The translations under genes were made by a program, and so were the position numbers. DNA of 64,000 nucleotides, taken from contig OZ252242.1 of assembly GCA_965249595.1 (NCBI GenBank), forward strand, positions 868,001 to 932,000. The letters run 5' to 3'. This document shows, one piece after another, positions 25,154 through 34,314 of this stretch; position 1 is the stretch's first letter; every line of letters begins with the position of its first letter. This stretch comes from VXNJ01 sp965249595. Its GTDB lineage: Bacteria > Chloroflexota > UBA11872 > VXNJ01. The notes under the pieces were generated by a model. It saw only the letters and a program-made list of their open reading frames with translations, had not been told where the DNA came from and did no database searches.

Positions 25154-26970
25154 CACGCCGCTCCGCGCCGTCGGTGAAACCAGAACCATTCAAACAGCAA
25201 CAGCGCCAGGGCCAGTACCGCCAGGTGCGGCCACAGGGCAAGAATCGTGGGGCCGGCGGCCAGTTGCAACTGCTCGGTGGACCAGGTCGGCGGAGGCGCC
25301 GGACCGATCGGATCGGCGTAAACGTAGGTGGCATCAACTACTTCTCCGCCGCTGGATTGGATGATCAAAAATCGTCCCGCCGACGGAGGAATCCAGGCCA
25401 CCGCCGGAGTGGTATCACCGCTGGCCAAGGCCGATGGAGCGGCAACCCTGGCAATCGAAACCGCAGTGGCCAAAAGCTGTTGTCCGGAATCGCCGTAGAC
25501 GACCAGCGAGTCGGCGGACGGAGAGGTGCGCAAGAACGTGGCCTGCCCGGGTCGCAAGATGGTTCCCGGGGCCAGCGGCGAGTTTGGATCTACCTCGGCG
25601 AGCAGGCGGGCCGCCAGCAGTGGAAACTCGGCCTGGCCGGCCAGGTGTAGGGCCGGATCAACGGCCAGGGCGACAACCTGACGGCCCGCTAATCGGCCTC
25701 GCCAGAGGATCGCACCGCCCAATCCGTGGGCCTCGGCGGCGGCTCCGGCAGGAACCAGCAAGGCGTCTACGGCTTGCGGGGCCAGGGCTCCCAGCGGTAG
25801 GTCGCCGAGCAGCCGGGCTGCCGGATCGGCGATTGGAATCGAGAATGCCGATTCGGCCCGGTCGGTCAGGCCGGCGACCGGCGGCGGATCTACCAGCACT
25901 ATGCCGGCAGCCGGCAGGCGGTCGGGCACCCGACCCAGATAAACGGCAATATCAAATTCTTCAGCGGGCGACTCGGTCACCGCGAATCCGGCCGCCTGGG
26001 CGGCCCGTCGCCAGGGTTCGCCGAATTCAGCGTCGACAAGCACGCTCGAATTAGGTGTGGTCGGCCGGCCGGCCACGACCGCGCTGGCTATCACTTCGCC
26101 ATCGCTGCCGAGGGCCCACAGCCAAATCTCATCGCCCGCGGAGGCGATCCGCTCGGTACCCGTCAATTTCCCCGATGGTGGGATCTGCCCACGGCCACCG
26201 GGCCGCGCCGCCGGGCCAGGTAGCGTTGCCGCCCCGGCCGCCGCCGCCTCTGGAGAGGGTGCAGGGCGGGGTTCAAGCCGCAGGTCGTAGTTTGTTCCTG
26301 GTGGACCGCTCAACCGATAGAGAACCGCCAATGACCCATCGCTGGCCGGGCGCGCCGTCAGAGTGGTTATGGTCAGCGTGTTGGGCAGGGTCGGGGCAAG
26401 TGCGCGCCAACGTTCATCGGCACCGAATTCGATTGCCCCGGCCCCATCGGCCAGGATGACCACCGAAGCTGGTTGGCGGCCGGCTATAAGTCCACCGGCG
26501 GCACCGAGGACTGCGGTCAGGTCACCACCCGCGGCAGTGACATCGGCGCGCGCCAGAGTTGCCAATAACGCTTCTGGATCCGGTCCCCGATAGGCGATTT
26601 TGGGTTGTTGTGAGGTCAGCAACAGGACGTGTTCTTGCCCGGTCAATTCGGACAGTGCGTCCCGCAGCGGTGTAGGGTCCAACCCCGGCTGGGCGATCGT
26701 TACGGTCACCGGCGCGAGGGAGATAAAACGACTTACGATCGGGGCCGCCAGGGCTGTTGCCAACAGGGCCATTGCGAGGAGTTGGAGGATCAGCGGCAGG
26801 TGGCGCAGCAGCCAGCGGGCCAGGCGTCGTCGCGGTGATGGAACGCTCCATTGCCAGGGCAGCAGGGCCGGAACCACAATCCGCGGAAGCGGAGGGCGCA
26901 AAAGGTGCAGCAACCAGAACGCCAATCCCAATCCCAGCCAGGCCAGCGCGCCGGCCGCAAATAGGGTCAA
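25153..26970 (-). CDS. BatA-type N-terminal domain membrane protein
   Basis: The 605-residue product begins with a hydrophobic helix and the BatA/aerotolerance-type motif (LLHLLRPP, then VPALLPWQW) and a second helix (about residues 60-80). A long VWA-like/beta-rich periplasmic region follows, and one C-terminal helix. The frame runs far upstream over the DUF58 gene. I chose the TTG at 26970 because it overlaps the DUF58 stop as TTGA and places the N-terminus exactly where BatA homologues start. A MIDAS motif is not evident, so the VWA-like fold may not bind metal. It lies between DUF58 and the VWA protein in a MoxR operon. Confidence 0.78.
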   Translation of the reverse strand: MTLFAAGALAWLGLGLAFWLLHLLRPPLPRIVVPALLPWQWSVPSPRRRLARWLLRHLPLILQLLAMALLATALAAPIVSRFISLAPVTVTIAQPGLDPTPLRDALSELTGQEHVLLLTSQQPKIAYRGPDPEALLATLARADVTAAGGDLTAVLGAAGGLIAGRQPASVVILADGAGAIEFGADERWRALAPTLPNTLTITTLTARPASDGSLAVLYRLSGPPGTNYDLRLEPRPAPSPEAAAAGAATLPGPAARPGGRGQIPPSGKLTGTERIASAGDEIWLWALGSDGEVIASAVVAGRPTTPNSSVLVDAEFGEPWRRAAQAAGFAVTESPAEEFDIAVYLGRVPDRLPAAGIVLVDPPPVAGLTDRAESAFSIPIADPAARLLGDLPLGALAPQAVDALLVPAGAAAEAHGLGGAILWRGRLAGRQVVALAVDPALHLAGQAEFPLLAARLLAEVDPNSPLAPGTILRPGQATFLRTSPSADSLVVYGDSGQQLLATAVSIARVAAPSALASGDTTPAVAWIPPSAGRFLIIQSSGGEVVDATYVYADPIGPAPPPTWSTEQLQLAAGPTILALWPHLAVLALALLLFEWFWFHRRRGAA

Positions 26971-27845
26971 AGCAATCGACCGGCTCGCCGCAGTGGACCC
27001 AGCAGCGCGGCTCCCGGATCGCCGTCGCCGGGCAGTTGCAGATAGGCGACACCCATCCGCCGGCAGGATCGACCCAGGCCACCTAGCCATTCGGCGAATC
27101 CCGCCCGGTAGTTGGCGCGCGCATCGACCGAGCCGTCAAGGACCAGCTCAGTGCCTGTTTCGGCATCAATTAATACGGCGTTGTCGGGCACCGGCGGATC
27201 GCGATCGTCATCGGATATGAGGTGCAACACACAGACCTCATGTCCGGCGTTGGCCAGTTCGCCAATGGCTCGCTGCGAGTCGCGGTCGTAGAGGTCGGAA
27301 ATCAAAAAACAAACCCCGTGCGGACCGCCGCTGCCCCTGAGCTGGCGAACTGCGGGGAGCAATTGCGTGCTGCCGGCGGTTCCGAAGCTCGCCAATTGGT
27401 CGGTTAGGCGGGAATAATGCCGGCGGCCCAGGACGGTCAGCACCGGTGACGAGCGGCCATCGCCAAGCAACGAAAGACGGACCTCGTCGCCGCCGGCGAG
27501 GGCCACGTAACCCAACGCGGCGCCCAGTCCGCGGGCATAGGTGAACTTATCGGCCATCGATGCGCTGCAATCGATTAGCAGCCAAACGGCGAGCGCTTCC
27601 TCGGCCTGGCGCAGTTTGATCTGGAACTGCCGCGAGCGCGCGTAGATGTTCCAGTCAATCTGGCGGGGATCATCGCCGGGGGTGTAGGCGCGGTATCCCG
27701 AAAACTCTATTGAGGACCCCATCAGGCGTGACGCACGCCCACCTTGTCGGGTGTTGTCGTGGCGCTGTCGCGAGGCGATGTTTAGGTGTTCGAGACGAGC
27801 GAGTAACGATGGGGATAGGCCGCCCGTGGGCGCCCGGCTGGTCAC
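26967..27845 (-). CDS. DUF58 domain protein
   Basis: The 292-residue protein has the DUF58 signature GSSIEFSGYRAYTPGDD followed by IDWNIYARS, then a VWA-like fold beginning LLIDCSASM. DUF58 proteins are regular partners of MoxR AAA+ ATPases. The frame is open for 45 codons upstream, but those overlap the MoxR gene. The GTG at 27845 lies ten bases after the MoxR stop. The end overlaps the BatA-like gene in TTGA. Confidence 0.88.
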   Translation of the reverse strand: MTSRAPTGGLSPSLLARLEHLNIASRQRHDNTRQGGRASRLMGSSIEFSGYRAYTPGDDPRQIDWNIYARSRQFQIKLRQAEEALAVWLLIDCSASMADKFTYARGLGAALGYVALAGGDEVRLSLLGDGRSSPVLTVLGRRHYSRLTDQLASFGTAGSTQLLPAVRQLRGSGGPHGVCFLISDLYDRDSQRAIGELANAGHEVCVLHLISDDDRDPPVPDNAVLIDAETGTELVLDGSVDARANYRAGFAEWLGGLGRSCRRMGVAYLQLPGDGDPGAALLGPLRRAGRLL

Positions 27846-27855
27846 GGAACGTCGA

Positions 27856-28842
27856 TTACCGTGGCCGCGTGGCCATGGCGATCTCGTCGAGGATTTGGTC
27901 GCTGCTAAGGCCCTCGGCCTCGGCCTCAAAACCAATGACCAAGCGATGCCGCAGGGCGGGTTTGAACTGGGCCCGCACATCTTCGTAGGACACCTGCGGC
28001 CGGCCGGCCAACAATGCCGTCGCTTTGGCGGCCAGGATCATGGACTGGGCGCCGCGCGGCGAAGCGCCGTAACGTACAAATCGCCGGGTTATCGCCGGGG
28101 CCGACGCGACCGGCTGGGTGGCGGAAACCAGATCGACTGCGTATTCGGCAACGTGACCGGCCACCACGGCCGACCTGACCGTGGCCTGGGCCCCGGCCAA
28201 ATCGGCCAACCGAGCTACCGGCGAGAGTTCTGGTTGAGCGCCGGTGGTGGTGCGCGAGAGGATCTCGACCATTTCCGCGCGTTCGGGCATGCCGATCAGT
28301 ATCTTGAAGAAAAAACGATCCAGCTGCGCTTCCGGAAGAGGGTAGGTTCCCTCCATTTCAATCGGATTTTGGGTTGCCAGAACAAAAAAACAATCGGGCA
28401 GGGGATGGGTTTGCGAACCGACCGTAACCGAACCTTCGGCCATCGCCTCGAGCAGCGCCGATTGCGTGCGCGGGGTGGCGCGATTTATTTCATCAGCGAG
28501 CAGGACCTGGGCGAACAGCGGCCCGCGCTCGAATGCGAAATAATGATCGCCACGCCCGTTCTGGCGCACAAAATTCGTGCCGGTAATGTCGGCCGGCATC
28601 AGATCCGGCGTAAATTGCACGCGCGCAAATTTGAGGTCCAAAGAGTTTGCCAGCGTCCGCACCAACAGCGTTTTGCCAAGGCCGGGCGCACCCTCCAGCA
28701 GGCAGTGGCCGCCGGCCAATAGGGCGATTAGGACCTGTTCGATTACCTGCTCTTGTCCAACTATTACTTTGCCTATTGCCGATCGCAGTCGATCGGCCAG
28801 GCCGACGAGTTCGGCAAGTGCAGGCATGGGTGGACTGACCAT
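27856..28842 (-). CDS. MoxR-family AAA+ ATPase
   Basis: The 328-residue protein is a MoxR AAA+ ATPase, a chaperone-like class that works with VWA-domain proteins. Walker A is GAPGLGKT (about 51-58), Walker B is LLADEINR, and the sensor I region is FVLATQNPIEMEGTYPLPEAQLDRF, a strong family signature. It follows the 453-residue membrane protein by five bases and precedes DUF58, BatA-like and VWA genes, an established gene order for this system. Confidence 0.95.
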   Translation of the reverse strand: MVSPPMPALAELVGLADRLRSAIGKVIVGQEQVIEQVLIALLAGGHCLLEGAPGLGKTLLVRTLANSLDLKFARVQFTPDLMPADITGTNFVRQNGRGDHYFAFERGPLFAQVLLADEINRATPRTQSALLEAMAEGSVTVGSQTHPLPDCFFVLATQNPIEMEGTYPLPEAQLDRFFFKILIGMPERAEMVEILSRTTTGAQPELSPVARLADLAGAQATVRSAVVAGHVAEYAVDLVSATQPVASAPAITRRFVRYGASPRGAQSMILAAKATALLAGRPQVSYEDVRAQFKPALRHRLVIGFEAEAEGLSSDQILDEIAMATRPR

Positions 28843-28847
28843 TGGGA

Positions 28848-30209
28848 TTAAGACGATTCGAAGTAAGCGCGCAAAAGATCAGTCGATTCTGGCGCTCTCA
28901 CCGGCGATAGGGCCGGCGCCGAAAGGGCAAATCCGAACATGCCGGCCGATGGACTGCGGCCCGGCTCGCTGTCCTCCCCCAAGTCGAGTCGCCTTGGCTC
29001 CAATTGCGCCGGCTTGTCGGTTGGGCTCAATGGGACTATGCGGATCGTGCCATCGGCGCCCAAGCGTTCAATCGTCCCGTTGGCCAGCGAAGAACTGGAA
29101 CCTCCAATGCTGTCTGAACTGGACCCCGCCGATGCTGCGGTTCCGCCCGCCGGTCCATCCGGCGAGAGACTGGCGGCGGCGGGTTGCCCACCCAGCGCTT
29201 CCAGCCGTGACTGGATTTCCGCACGAAGGGCCTCGTTTTGTTCGGCGGCCACTATTGCTTGACTTAGTTGATCGATGGCCGCCGCCGCCGAAAGTGATTG
29301 GCCTTCGCTGAGGGCTTCGGTGAGATCGTTAAGCGGCTCGGCCAGCGCCGGATCGCCAGTTTGCTCGGCGGCGGCGGCCATGGTGTCGATGATCTGATCC
29401 CGCTCGGCCGCTGTGAGGCCGCCCAATCCGGCCGCCAATTCTTCCAGGGCACGGGCGGCGGCGGCGGCGTCGCCGCCGCCCAGGGCGCGCCCGGCATTGC
29501 GGGTCAATGGGTTCTGGGCGAGCAGGGAAGCAATTTGCGCCAGGTCTGCCTGGGCGGTTCCAGCCAGTGGCTCAAGGGCTGAGAGCAATTCAGCTTGGGC
29601 CGCCGCTTGGCCCGATGGGATACCCGCCAATTGACCGTCATCGCCGGGAACGGAATAGCGCGGTTCGTCGGCCGTACTCGGCGGCGGCGGAATGTAGATC
29701 AGGGCGGTCAAAAAACCAAACAGCGCCAATCCAGCGCCGATCCAGATCAGCTCCCGGCTGCTTGGCCGAATCGGTCCGAGCGAGGCGACCGGGATCTGGC
29801 CGGACACCGACTCGGCCCGCTGCAAAACCTCTGCGTACAGCGCTGACCGTCCGCCATCACCGGCCACGGCGGTCGAGAGCAGCTCGTTTAAGCCGTTGGC
29901 GCGATCCAGTCGCAGCGCCAAGGCGAGCCGTTCCGATCGTCGCCACGATGGGCGGAACCTGACCAACAGCGCCAGCGCGGCGCCGATCATGATCAGTGCC
30001 AGCAGGGCCTGCTCGGAGCGAACCGCGGTGATCGTTAGGGCAATCGCGACGATGCCGACCGCCCCCAGCCGCGGCCCGATGGCGGCGAGTTGTTGTTGGC
30101 GAGCGCGCCGGGCGGCCCGCGCTAGCAGGTGGTCTAATGCAGTGGCCGCCGGGCTGGCGGCTGTCATGGCCGAATGCAATTGGCCCGCAATATCCGATGC
30201 GATCTTCAA
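28848..30209 (-). CDS. Membrane protein with long Ala/Gln-rich helical region, first gene of the MoxR operon
   Basis: The 453-residue product has two close hydrophobic helices near residues 49-85 and a third near 155-175. It continues into a long soluble tail rich in Ala, Leu, Gln and Glu that looks helical, with a Gly/Ser-rich linker. It resembles the DUF4175-like proteins that head MoxR/DUF58/VWA operons, but I cannot assign a family with confidence. The frame starts with TTG at 30209; an ATG at 30167 is the alternative, and neither has a clear ribosome site. A perfect 22-bp palindrome lies 73 bp upstream. Confidence 0.72.
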   Translation of the reverse strand: MKIASDIAGQLHSAMTAASPAATALDHLLARAARRARQQQLAAIGPRLGAVGIVAIALTITAVRSEQALLALIMIGAALALLVRFRPSWRRSERLALALRLDRANGLNELLSTAVAGDGGRSALYAEVLQRAESVSGQIPVASLGPIRPSSRELIWIGAGLALFGFLTALIYIPPPPSTADEPRYSVPGDDGQLAGIPSGQAAAQAELLSALEPLAGTAQADLAQIASLLAQNPLTRNAGRALGGGDAAAAARALEELAAGLGGLTAAERDQIIDTMAAAAEQTGDPALAEPLNDLTEALSEGQSLSAAAAIDQLSQAIVAAEQNEALRAEIQSRLEALGGQPAAASLSPDGPAGGTAASAGSSSDSIGGSSSSLANGTIERLGADGTIRIVPLSPTDKPAQLEPRRLDLGEDSEPGRSPSAGMFGFALSAPALSPVRAPESTDLLRAYFESS

Positions 30210-30281
30210 CTGGCTAGTTGAGTCTATTTGGACCCCGATCCATCGCGGCCTGCGTGCACTGTTGACCGGGTCCGGGTTGGG

Positions 30282-30303
30282 TTACGGGCCACGTGGCCCG
30301 TAA
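30282..30303. repeat. Perfect 22-bp palindrome upstream of the MoxR operon
   Basis: TTACGGGCCAC followed directly by its reverse complement GTGGCCCGTAA, with CACGTG at the centre. It sits 73-94 bp before the first codon of the MoxR operon and about 160 bp after the sulfatase stop. No T-run flanks it on either side, so a regulator binding site fits better than an intrinsic terminator. The rest of the 30210-30462 gap holds nothing I can name. Confidence 0.6.
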
Positions 30304-30462
30304 ACAGGGCGGTCGATCTGCAGGACATATCCGCATCGCCCCGATAGGCAATTGCCGTGCCGGGATCGGCCACCGGTGGACACTTTGAATCCAGCCGGAC
30401 AGTCTGGCGCTCGCTCCCTGACCCGGGTCTCGCGAAGTGGCAGGAGAAACGAAGGTGGTTGC

Positions 30463-31824
30463 CTAGCCGGCTTGGGCCATCGGGTCGTTGGCGCCGGCCA
30501 GAGTGTCGGACAACAAGCCTTGCAATTGCCTTAGCGAGCCGGCCATCTCGGGATCGCCTGCCAGGTTGTGAGTTTCCAGCGGATCGCGGGCAATATCGAA
30601 GAGTTGCCAGTGTTCAACGCCATCACCGGCGGTGTGGATTAACTTGCGATTGCCGCGGCGGATCATTCGCTGGTGCGGGGTGGCCGGATCGGCGCTACGT
30701 TCAAGCTGCATCGAGGCGAAAACCTGCTCGTGAACGGTGCCGGCCGCGTCGGTCAAGGCCGGCGCCAAACTCGCAAAATCGCAGTGCTCGGGTACTGCCA
30801 CGCCGGCCGCTTGCAAGAGGGTCGGGTTGAGATCGTGCTGGTAGCACAGCGTATCGGCAATCGTCCCGGCGGCCACACCCGGGCCGCGGACGATTAAGGG
30901 CACCCGCATGCTGTGGTCGTAGAGATTCTGTTTGCCGAACAGCCCATGTTGACCGACCGCCAGTCCGTGGTCGGCGGTGTAGACAACGATGGTCTCGTCA
31001 GCGATTCCTTCCTCATCTACGGTATCGAGGATCTGTCCCACGCATTCATCCAGGTGTGAAATCATCCCGTAGTACTCGGCGAGGTGTCGCTGAACCTCGC
31101 TGGCCTCGCGCGGGCGCTTGGCCAATACCTCGTCGCGGATTTCGCCGAGCTGGGTATCGAATGGATGCGACGGCAGATAGTTGCCCGGTAGCTCGATCTC
31201 GTCAGGAGGATATTGGGCGCGCCAGTGATCCGGCGGGGTGCGGGGATCGTGCGGAGCGGTAAAAGCCACATAGAGGAAGAAAGGTCGATCGGGCTGCCGG
31301 TTTTTAATAAATTCGATGCCTGACTCAGCCCAAATTTCCGACGAGAACCCCTCGGCCAGATAGCCGTCTTCGGGCGGGTAGGCACCGGTCGGATCAAAGT
31401 CGTGGACCGGAACCGCGTCATGGTCGGACATGCCGCCGAACATGATTCGGGCGCCGCTGTCAAACCCACGGCTGAATGACGCCTCGCCGTTGTGCCATTT
31501 GCCAATACCGCAGGTCTGGTAGCCGGCTTGGCCGAGCAGTTCGGGCAGCATCGGCAAATCATCGCGGATGGGGTACCACGAGGGATGGGGTTGACCGTCG
31601 GCAAACACGTTGAACAAACCGGCCCCGGTCATGAGCATGGCCCGCGACGGCATGCACACGGCACCGGAGGTCGATCCGTTCATGTAGGCCTGCGTAAACT
31701 GCGTACCGCCGCCGGCCAAGCGGTCAAGGTGTGGCGTACGCACCTGGCTATGGCCGACCCCGCTGAGACAGTCATGGCGGTGGTCGTCGGCGATCAGCAC
31801 GACGATATTGGGCTGGTTAGCCAT
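30463..31824 (-). CDS. Sulfatase (type I, formylglycine-dependent family)
   Basis: The 453-residue enzyme belongs to the sulfatase/alkaline phosphatase superfamily and would hydrolyse a sulfate ester. The N-terminal metal site is IVVLIADDHRHD. The active-site motif CMPSR carries the Cys that a maturation enzyme would turn into formylglycine, and YTADHGLAVGQHG supplies later metal ligands. The ATG at 31824 has GCGGAG six bases upstream, so I rejected the longer frame from 31890. No signal peptide is visible, suggesting a cytoplasmic enzyme. The substrate is unknown and no maturation gene is nearby. Confidence 0.92.
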   Translation of the reverse strand: MANQPNIVVLIADDHRHDCLSGVGHSQVRTPHLDRLAGGGTQFTQAYMNGSTSGAVCMPSRAMLMTGAGLFNVFADGQPHPSWYPIRDDLPMLPELLGQAGYQTCGIGKWHNGEASFSRGFDSGARIMFGGMSDHDAVPVHDFDPTGAYPPEDGYLAEGFSSEIWAESGIEFIKNRQPDRPFFLYVAFTAPHDPRTPPDHWRAQYPPDEIELPGNYLPSHPFDTQLGEIRDEVLAKRPREASEVQRHLAEYYGMISHLDECVGQILDTVDEEGIADETIVVYTADHGLAVGQHGLFGKQNLYDHSMRVPLIVRGPGVAAGTIADTLCYQHDLNPTLLQAAGVAVPEHCDFASLAPALTDAAGTVHEQVFASMQLERSADPATPHQRMIRRGNRKLIHTAGDGVEHWQLFDIARDPLETHNLAGDPEMAGSLRQLQGLLSDTLAGANDPMAQAG

Positions 31825-31861
31825 CTGGAACTCCGCTTCTTTAAGATCGGTCCCGAAAAAG

Positions 31862-31890
31862 AATCTAAAACTGGCAAGGCCATCAATCAA
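31862..31890 (-). promoter_or_regulatory. Sigma70-like promoter of the sulfatase gene
   Basis: On the minus strand TTGATT (31890-31885) and TAGATT (31867-31862) are separated by 17 bases. The predicted start near 31855 gives a leader of about 30 bases that includes the ribosome site. The remainder of the 31891-32093 gap shows nothing notable. Confidence 0.5.
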
Positions 31891-32093
31891 ATATTCGCTT
31901 GGCGCCCCGGGAAACGCCTAATCAGCGGAAGATCCGGGCTGTTTGATTCCTGCCGATTCCACTTTGAGTTTCAGCTGCTGCCACGCTGGCATGACTACCT
32001 TCGCGACCGGGCATCGCACTTCGGCCTCCGCTGTTTGCCGCCCCGGAGTACGCTCCAACCGATAGCCGGGCGACGCGCTTCCCGCGGCTGGCG

Positions 32094-32986
32094 CTAGGAG
32101 GGGATGAAGTTTCCTGCCGCTACGTCGGCCATTGCGGCCAGAAACAATGCCGCCAGGTAGGCCAATGAATAGAAGTAGAGGCCCTTTGCGCCCTCTATCC
32201 CTTCGGATCTGAGCAGGCGAATGGCGCCGAATACGAAACCGACTCCCAATGCAGATGCGCCGAGCAGGTATGTCCAGCTGACCACACTGGTGGTGCTAAG
32301 GCTTGCCGAAAGGACAACTAACGCCAGCGTGTAGACAAGGATCTGCCGCTTTGTCGTCTCAAGGCTGGAGACTACCGGAAGCATCGGGATACCGGCCCGG
32401 GCGCAATCATCCTTCATCATCAGCGCCAAAGCCCAGAAATGCGGCGGCGTCCAGAAAAAATGATTGCGAAGAGAAAAACGGCCGGCAATTCGATCATCCC
32501 GATCACCGCCGCCCAACCCACCAGCGGTGGGACCGAGCCGGCGGCACCGCCGATGACGATGTTTTGTGGAGTGATGCGCTTGAGCCCGAGCGTATACACG
32601 TATATGTACATGAGGGTTCCACTCAGGGTGAGGGCGGCGGCGAGAAGGTTGAGAAACGTGGCCAGCACCGCAAATGCGATGAAATTGAGGACGATTCCGA
32701 ATACGATCGCCTGACGGGCCGAAATCCTGCCGCTGGCGACCGGCCGTTGGCTTGTTCGACGCATGCTCTGGTCGATGTCCCGTTCGGCACCGTGGTTGAG
32801 TGAATTGGCGCCGCCGGCGGCAAGATAACCGCACCCAAATACCAAAGCGGCGACCTGCGGGTCGGGCCAACCCCCGGCCGCTAAGACCATTCCGCCGCCG
32901 GCGGTGATGAGCAGCAGGGAAATGATGCGCGGCTTGGTGAGCGCGACATAGTCGCGGACGATGTGGGCCGCGGAATTGGCCGTCAA
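32094..32986 (-). pseudogene. ctaB: Heme O synthase (protoheme IX farnesyltransferase), interrupted by a one-base frameshift
   Basis: CtaB farnesylates heme b to heme O, the precursor of heme A for the caa3 oxidase. The first part (from 32986) has the prenyl diphosphate motif NHGAERDIDQSMRRT and the AAGSVPPLVGW region. It then runs into SGRRR at a run of six T (minus strand) at 32460-32455. One more T would continue in the other frame as FFWTPPHFWALALMMKDD, the conserved family sequence, through to the stop at 32094. About nine membrane helices are encoded in total. The start overlaps ctaA by four bases. Because the oxidase needs this product, a sequencing error or a shift tolerated in vivo is as likely as gene death. 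Confidence 0.9.
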
Positions 32987-33900
32987 GAGCTACTCCGGGA
33001 TCTATCCGCGCCGATAGTGGGCAGCCTAAACCGTGATGGGTCGAACATGGCCACGATCATTGCTACTGCTCCGGCCCATACGAGGGTTGCAAAGGTGAGG
33101 TGGAACGACCGCATCACGGCCGCAAAATCGAACCAAACAATCGCTGCCCCGACGAGCAATTCCGTTGCCAAGAACCCGATCGTTAGGGCGACAAGCCATC
33201 GCAGTTGGCCCATCTCCGCGCCCAGGCGCCAGGCTCGTACGCAGGCCCAGATTACCAGGGCGGCGGCAAACAGGGTTGTGACCCGATGCCCCATGTTCAC
33301 GACGAAGGCGGTGCCGTCGGGAATTCTGAGCCCTTGGCACATTGGCCAACTGGTGCAGCTGGCACCGTGATTGGCGCCAACCATGTAGGAACCGTACAAG
33401 ATCACGCCCAGCAAAACGAATAGGGCCACCCATCCCAACAGGGTGTCGGACCGAGGCTTGGTGCCCGGAGATTCCCTGCCGCTGATAGGCGGACCAGTGG
33501 GCCCGCTCGCCAGGTAGGCGACGGCGATGCTTGCAACCAGCATTTCCGCCAGCAGCAAATGGATCAGCCGGATCCACCATGTGAGTTCGCTTAGCACGGT
33601 GAGCCCGCCGAGCACGGCGGCCGCCACCACCAATGCCAGGGAAACACTGGTCGCAATCAAGGCCGGTTTTACGCGCCGCATTTGCTTCCAAGCCAAAAAA
33701 GCAGCCAGCAATACCAGAACACCGAGGGCGGACGCCGACAGGCGGTGCCCAAATTCGATCCATACGTTTGGATCAAGCGGCGGAATGATCTGCCCGTGGC
33801 AGAGCGGCCAATCGGGGCATGCGTCGCCCGATCCGGTGACCCGGACAATGCCGCCCAGGGCGGTTTGGGCGATCGCCGCCGCAAGCCCCAGCAACGTCAC
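32983..33900 (-). CDS. ctaA: Heme A synthase
   Basis: CtaA oxidises heme O to heme A in the membrane. The product has eight hydrophobic helices in two similar halves, with the four heme-ligand His in EFGHRLSA, RLIHLLLAE, NMGHRVTT and RSFHLTFA. Paired-Cys loops CPDWPLC and CTSWPMC are present in both halves. The GTG at 33900 falls inside the first helix region. The frame is open for about 26 more codons with matching character (PTRYHTVTLLG), so the real start may be an upstream non-standard codon. It overlaps ctaB and forms a two-gene operon. Confidence 0.93.
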   Translation of the reverse strand: MTLLGLAAAIAQTALGGIVRVTGSGDACPDWPLCHGQIIPPLDPNVWIEFGHRLSASALGVLVLLAAFLAWKQMRRVKPALIATSVSLALVVAAAVLGGLTVLSELTWWIRLIHLLLAEMLVASIAVAYLASGPTGPPISGRESPGTKPRSDTLLGWVALFVLLGVILYGSYMVGANHGASCTSWPMCQGLRIPDGTAFVVNMGHRVTTLFAAALVIWACVRAWRLGAEMGQLRWLVALTIGFLATELLVGAAIVWFDFAAVMRSFHLTFATLVWAGAVAMIVAMFDPSRFRLPTIGADRSRSSS

Positions 33901-34314
33901 GGTGTGGTACCGGGTCGGGCAGATGCTGGCTAGCGAGGTCGCTTTTTGCCGTATTGGCCTGATCAGAATGCCGTGATCTCGCTAGAGGGGGTCTGCCGCG
34001 GGTGCGACGGTCGCGCATTGACGGCCGTGAGATGCCGGCGGCGAACCGCAAAATCCTAGCCTATGGCGCCGTGGCCAGCGACGTCTTATCGGTGGGCGCC
34101 AGGGTTGGGGCGAGCCGAAAATTGGCACTGGCAAGTGGCCGATCTCAATCAATCGGGGGCTTGCCGCATCGCCGCCAACGCCCTCGCGATTTCCAGGGTT
34201 GCCGAGGTGTTGAAAGCGGGTGAGTCAAACCCGGCGGGTGGGAGCCCGTGGCCGATCGTTACTGGAACGGTCCGGCAAACTCACCTTTGATCACGGGTAG
34301 CCAATGCCAGACCT
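33901..34314. other. Intergenic stretch without a supported gene
   Basis: Upstream of ctaA and downstream of the Rieske oxygenase gene, 414 bases contain only short frames without homology or ribosome sites. The first 80 or so bases may hold the true N-terminal codons of ctaA. No hairpin with a T-run was found. Confidence 0.6.

Noticed and set aside
27846..27980. N-terminal extension of the DUF58 frame
   Set aside because: It lies within the MoxR coding region, lacks homology, and a GTG just after the MoxR stop fits the family start.
32461..32870. Long minus-strand frame overlapping the front half of ctaB
   Set aside because: Only the part after the frameshift matches CtaB; the upstream portion is a shadow of the true frame.
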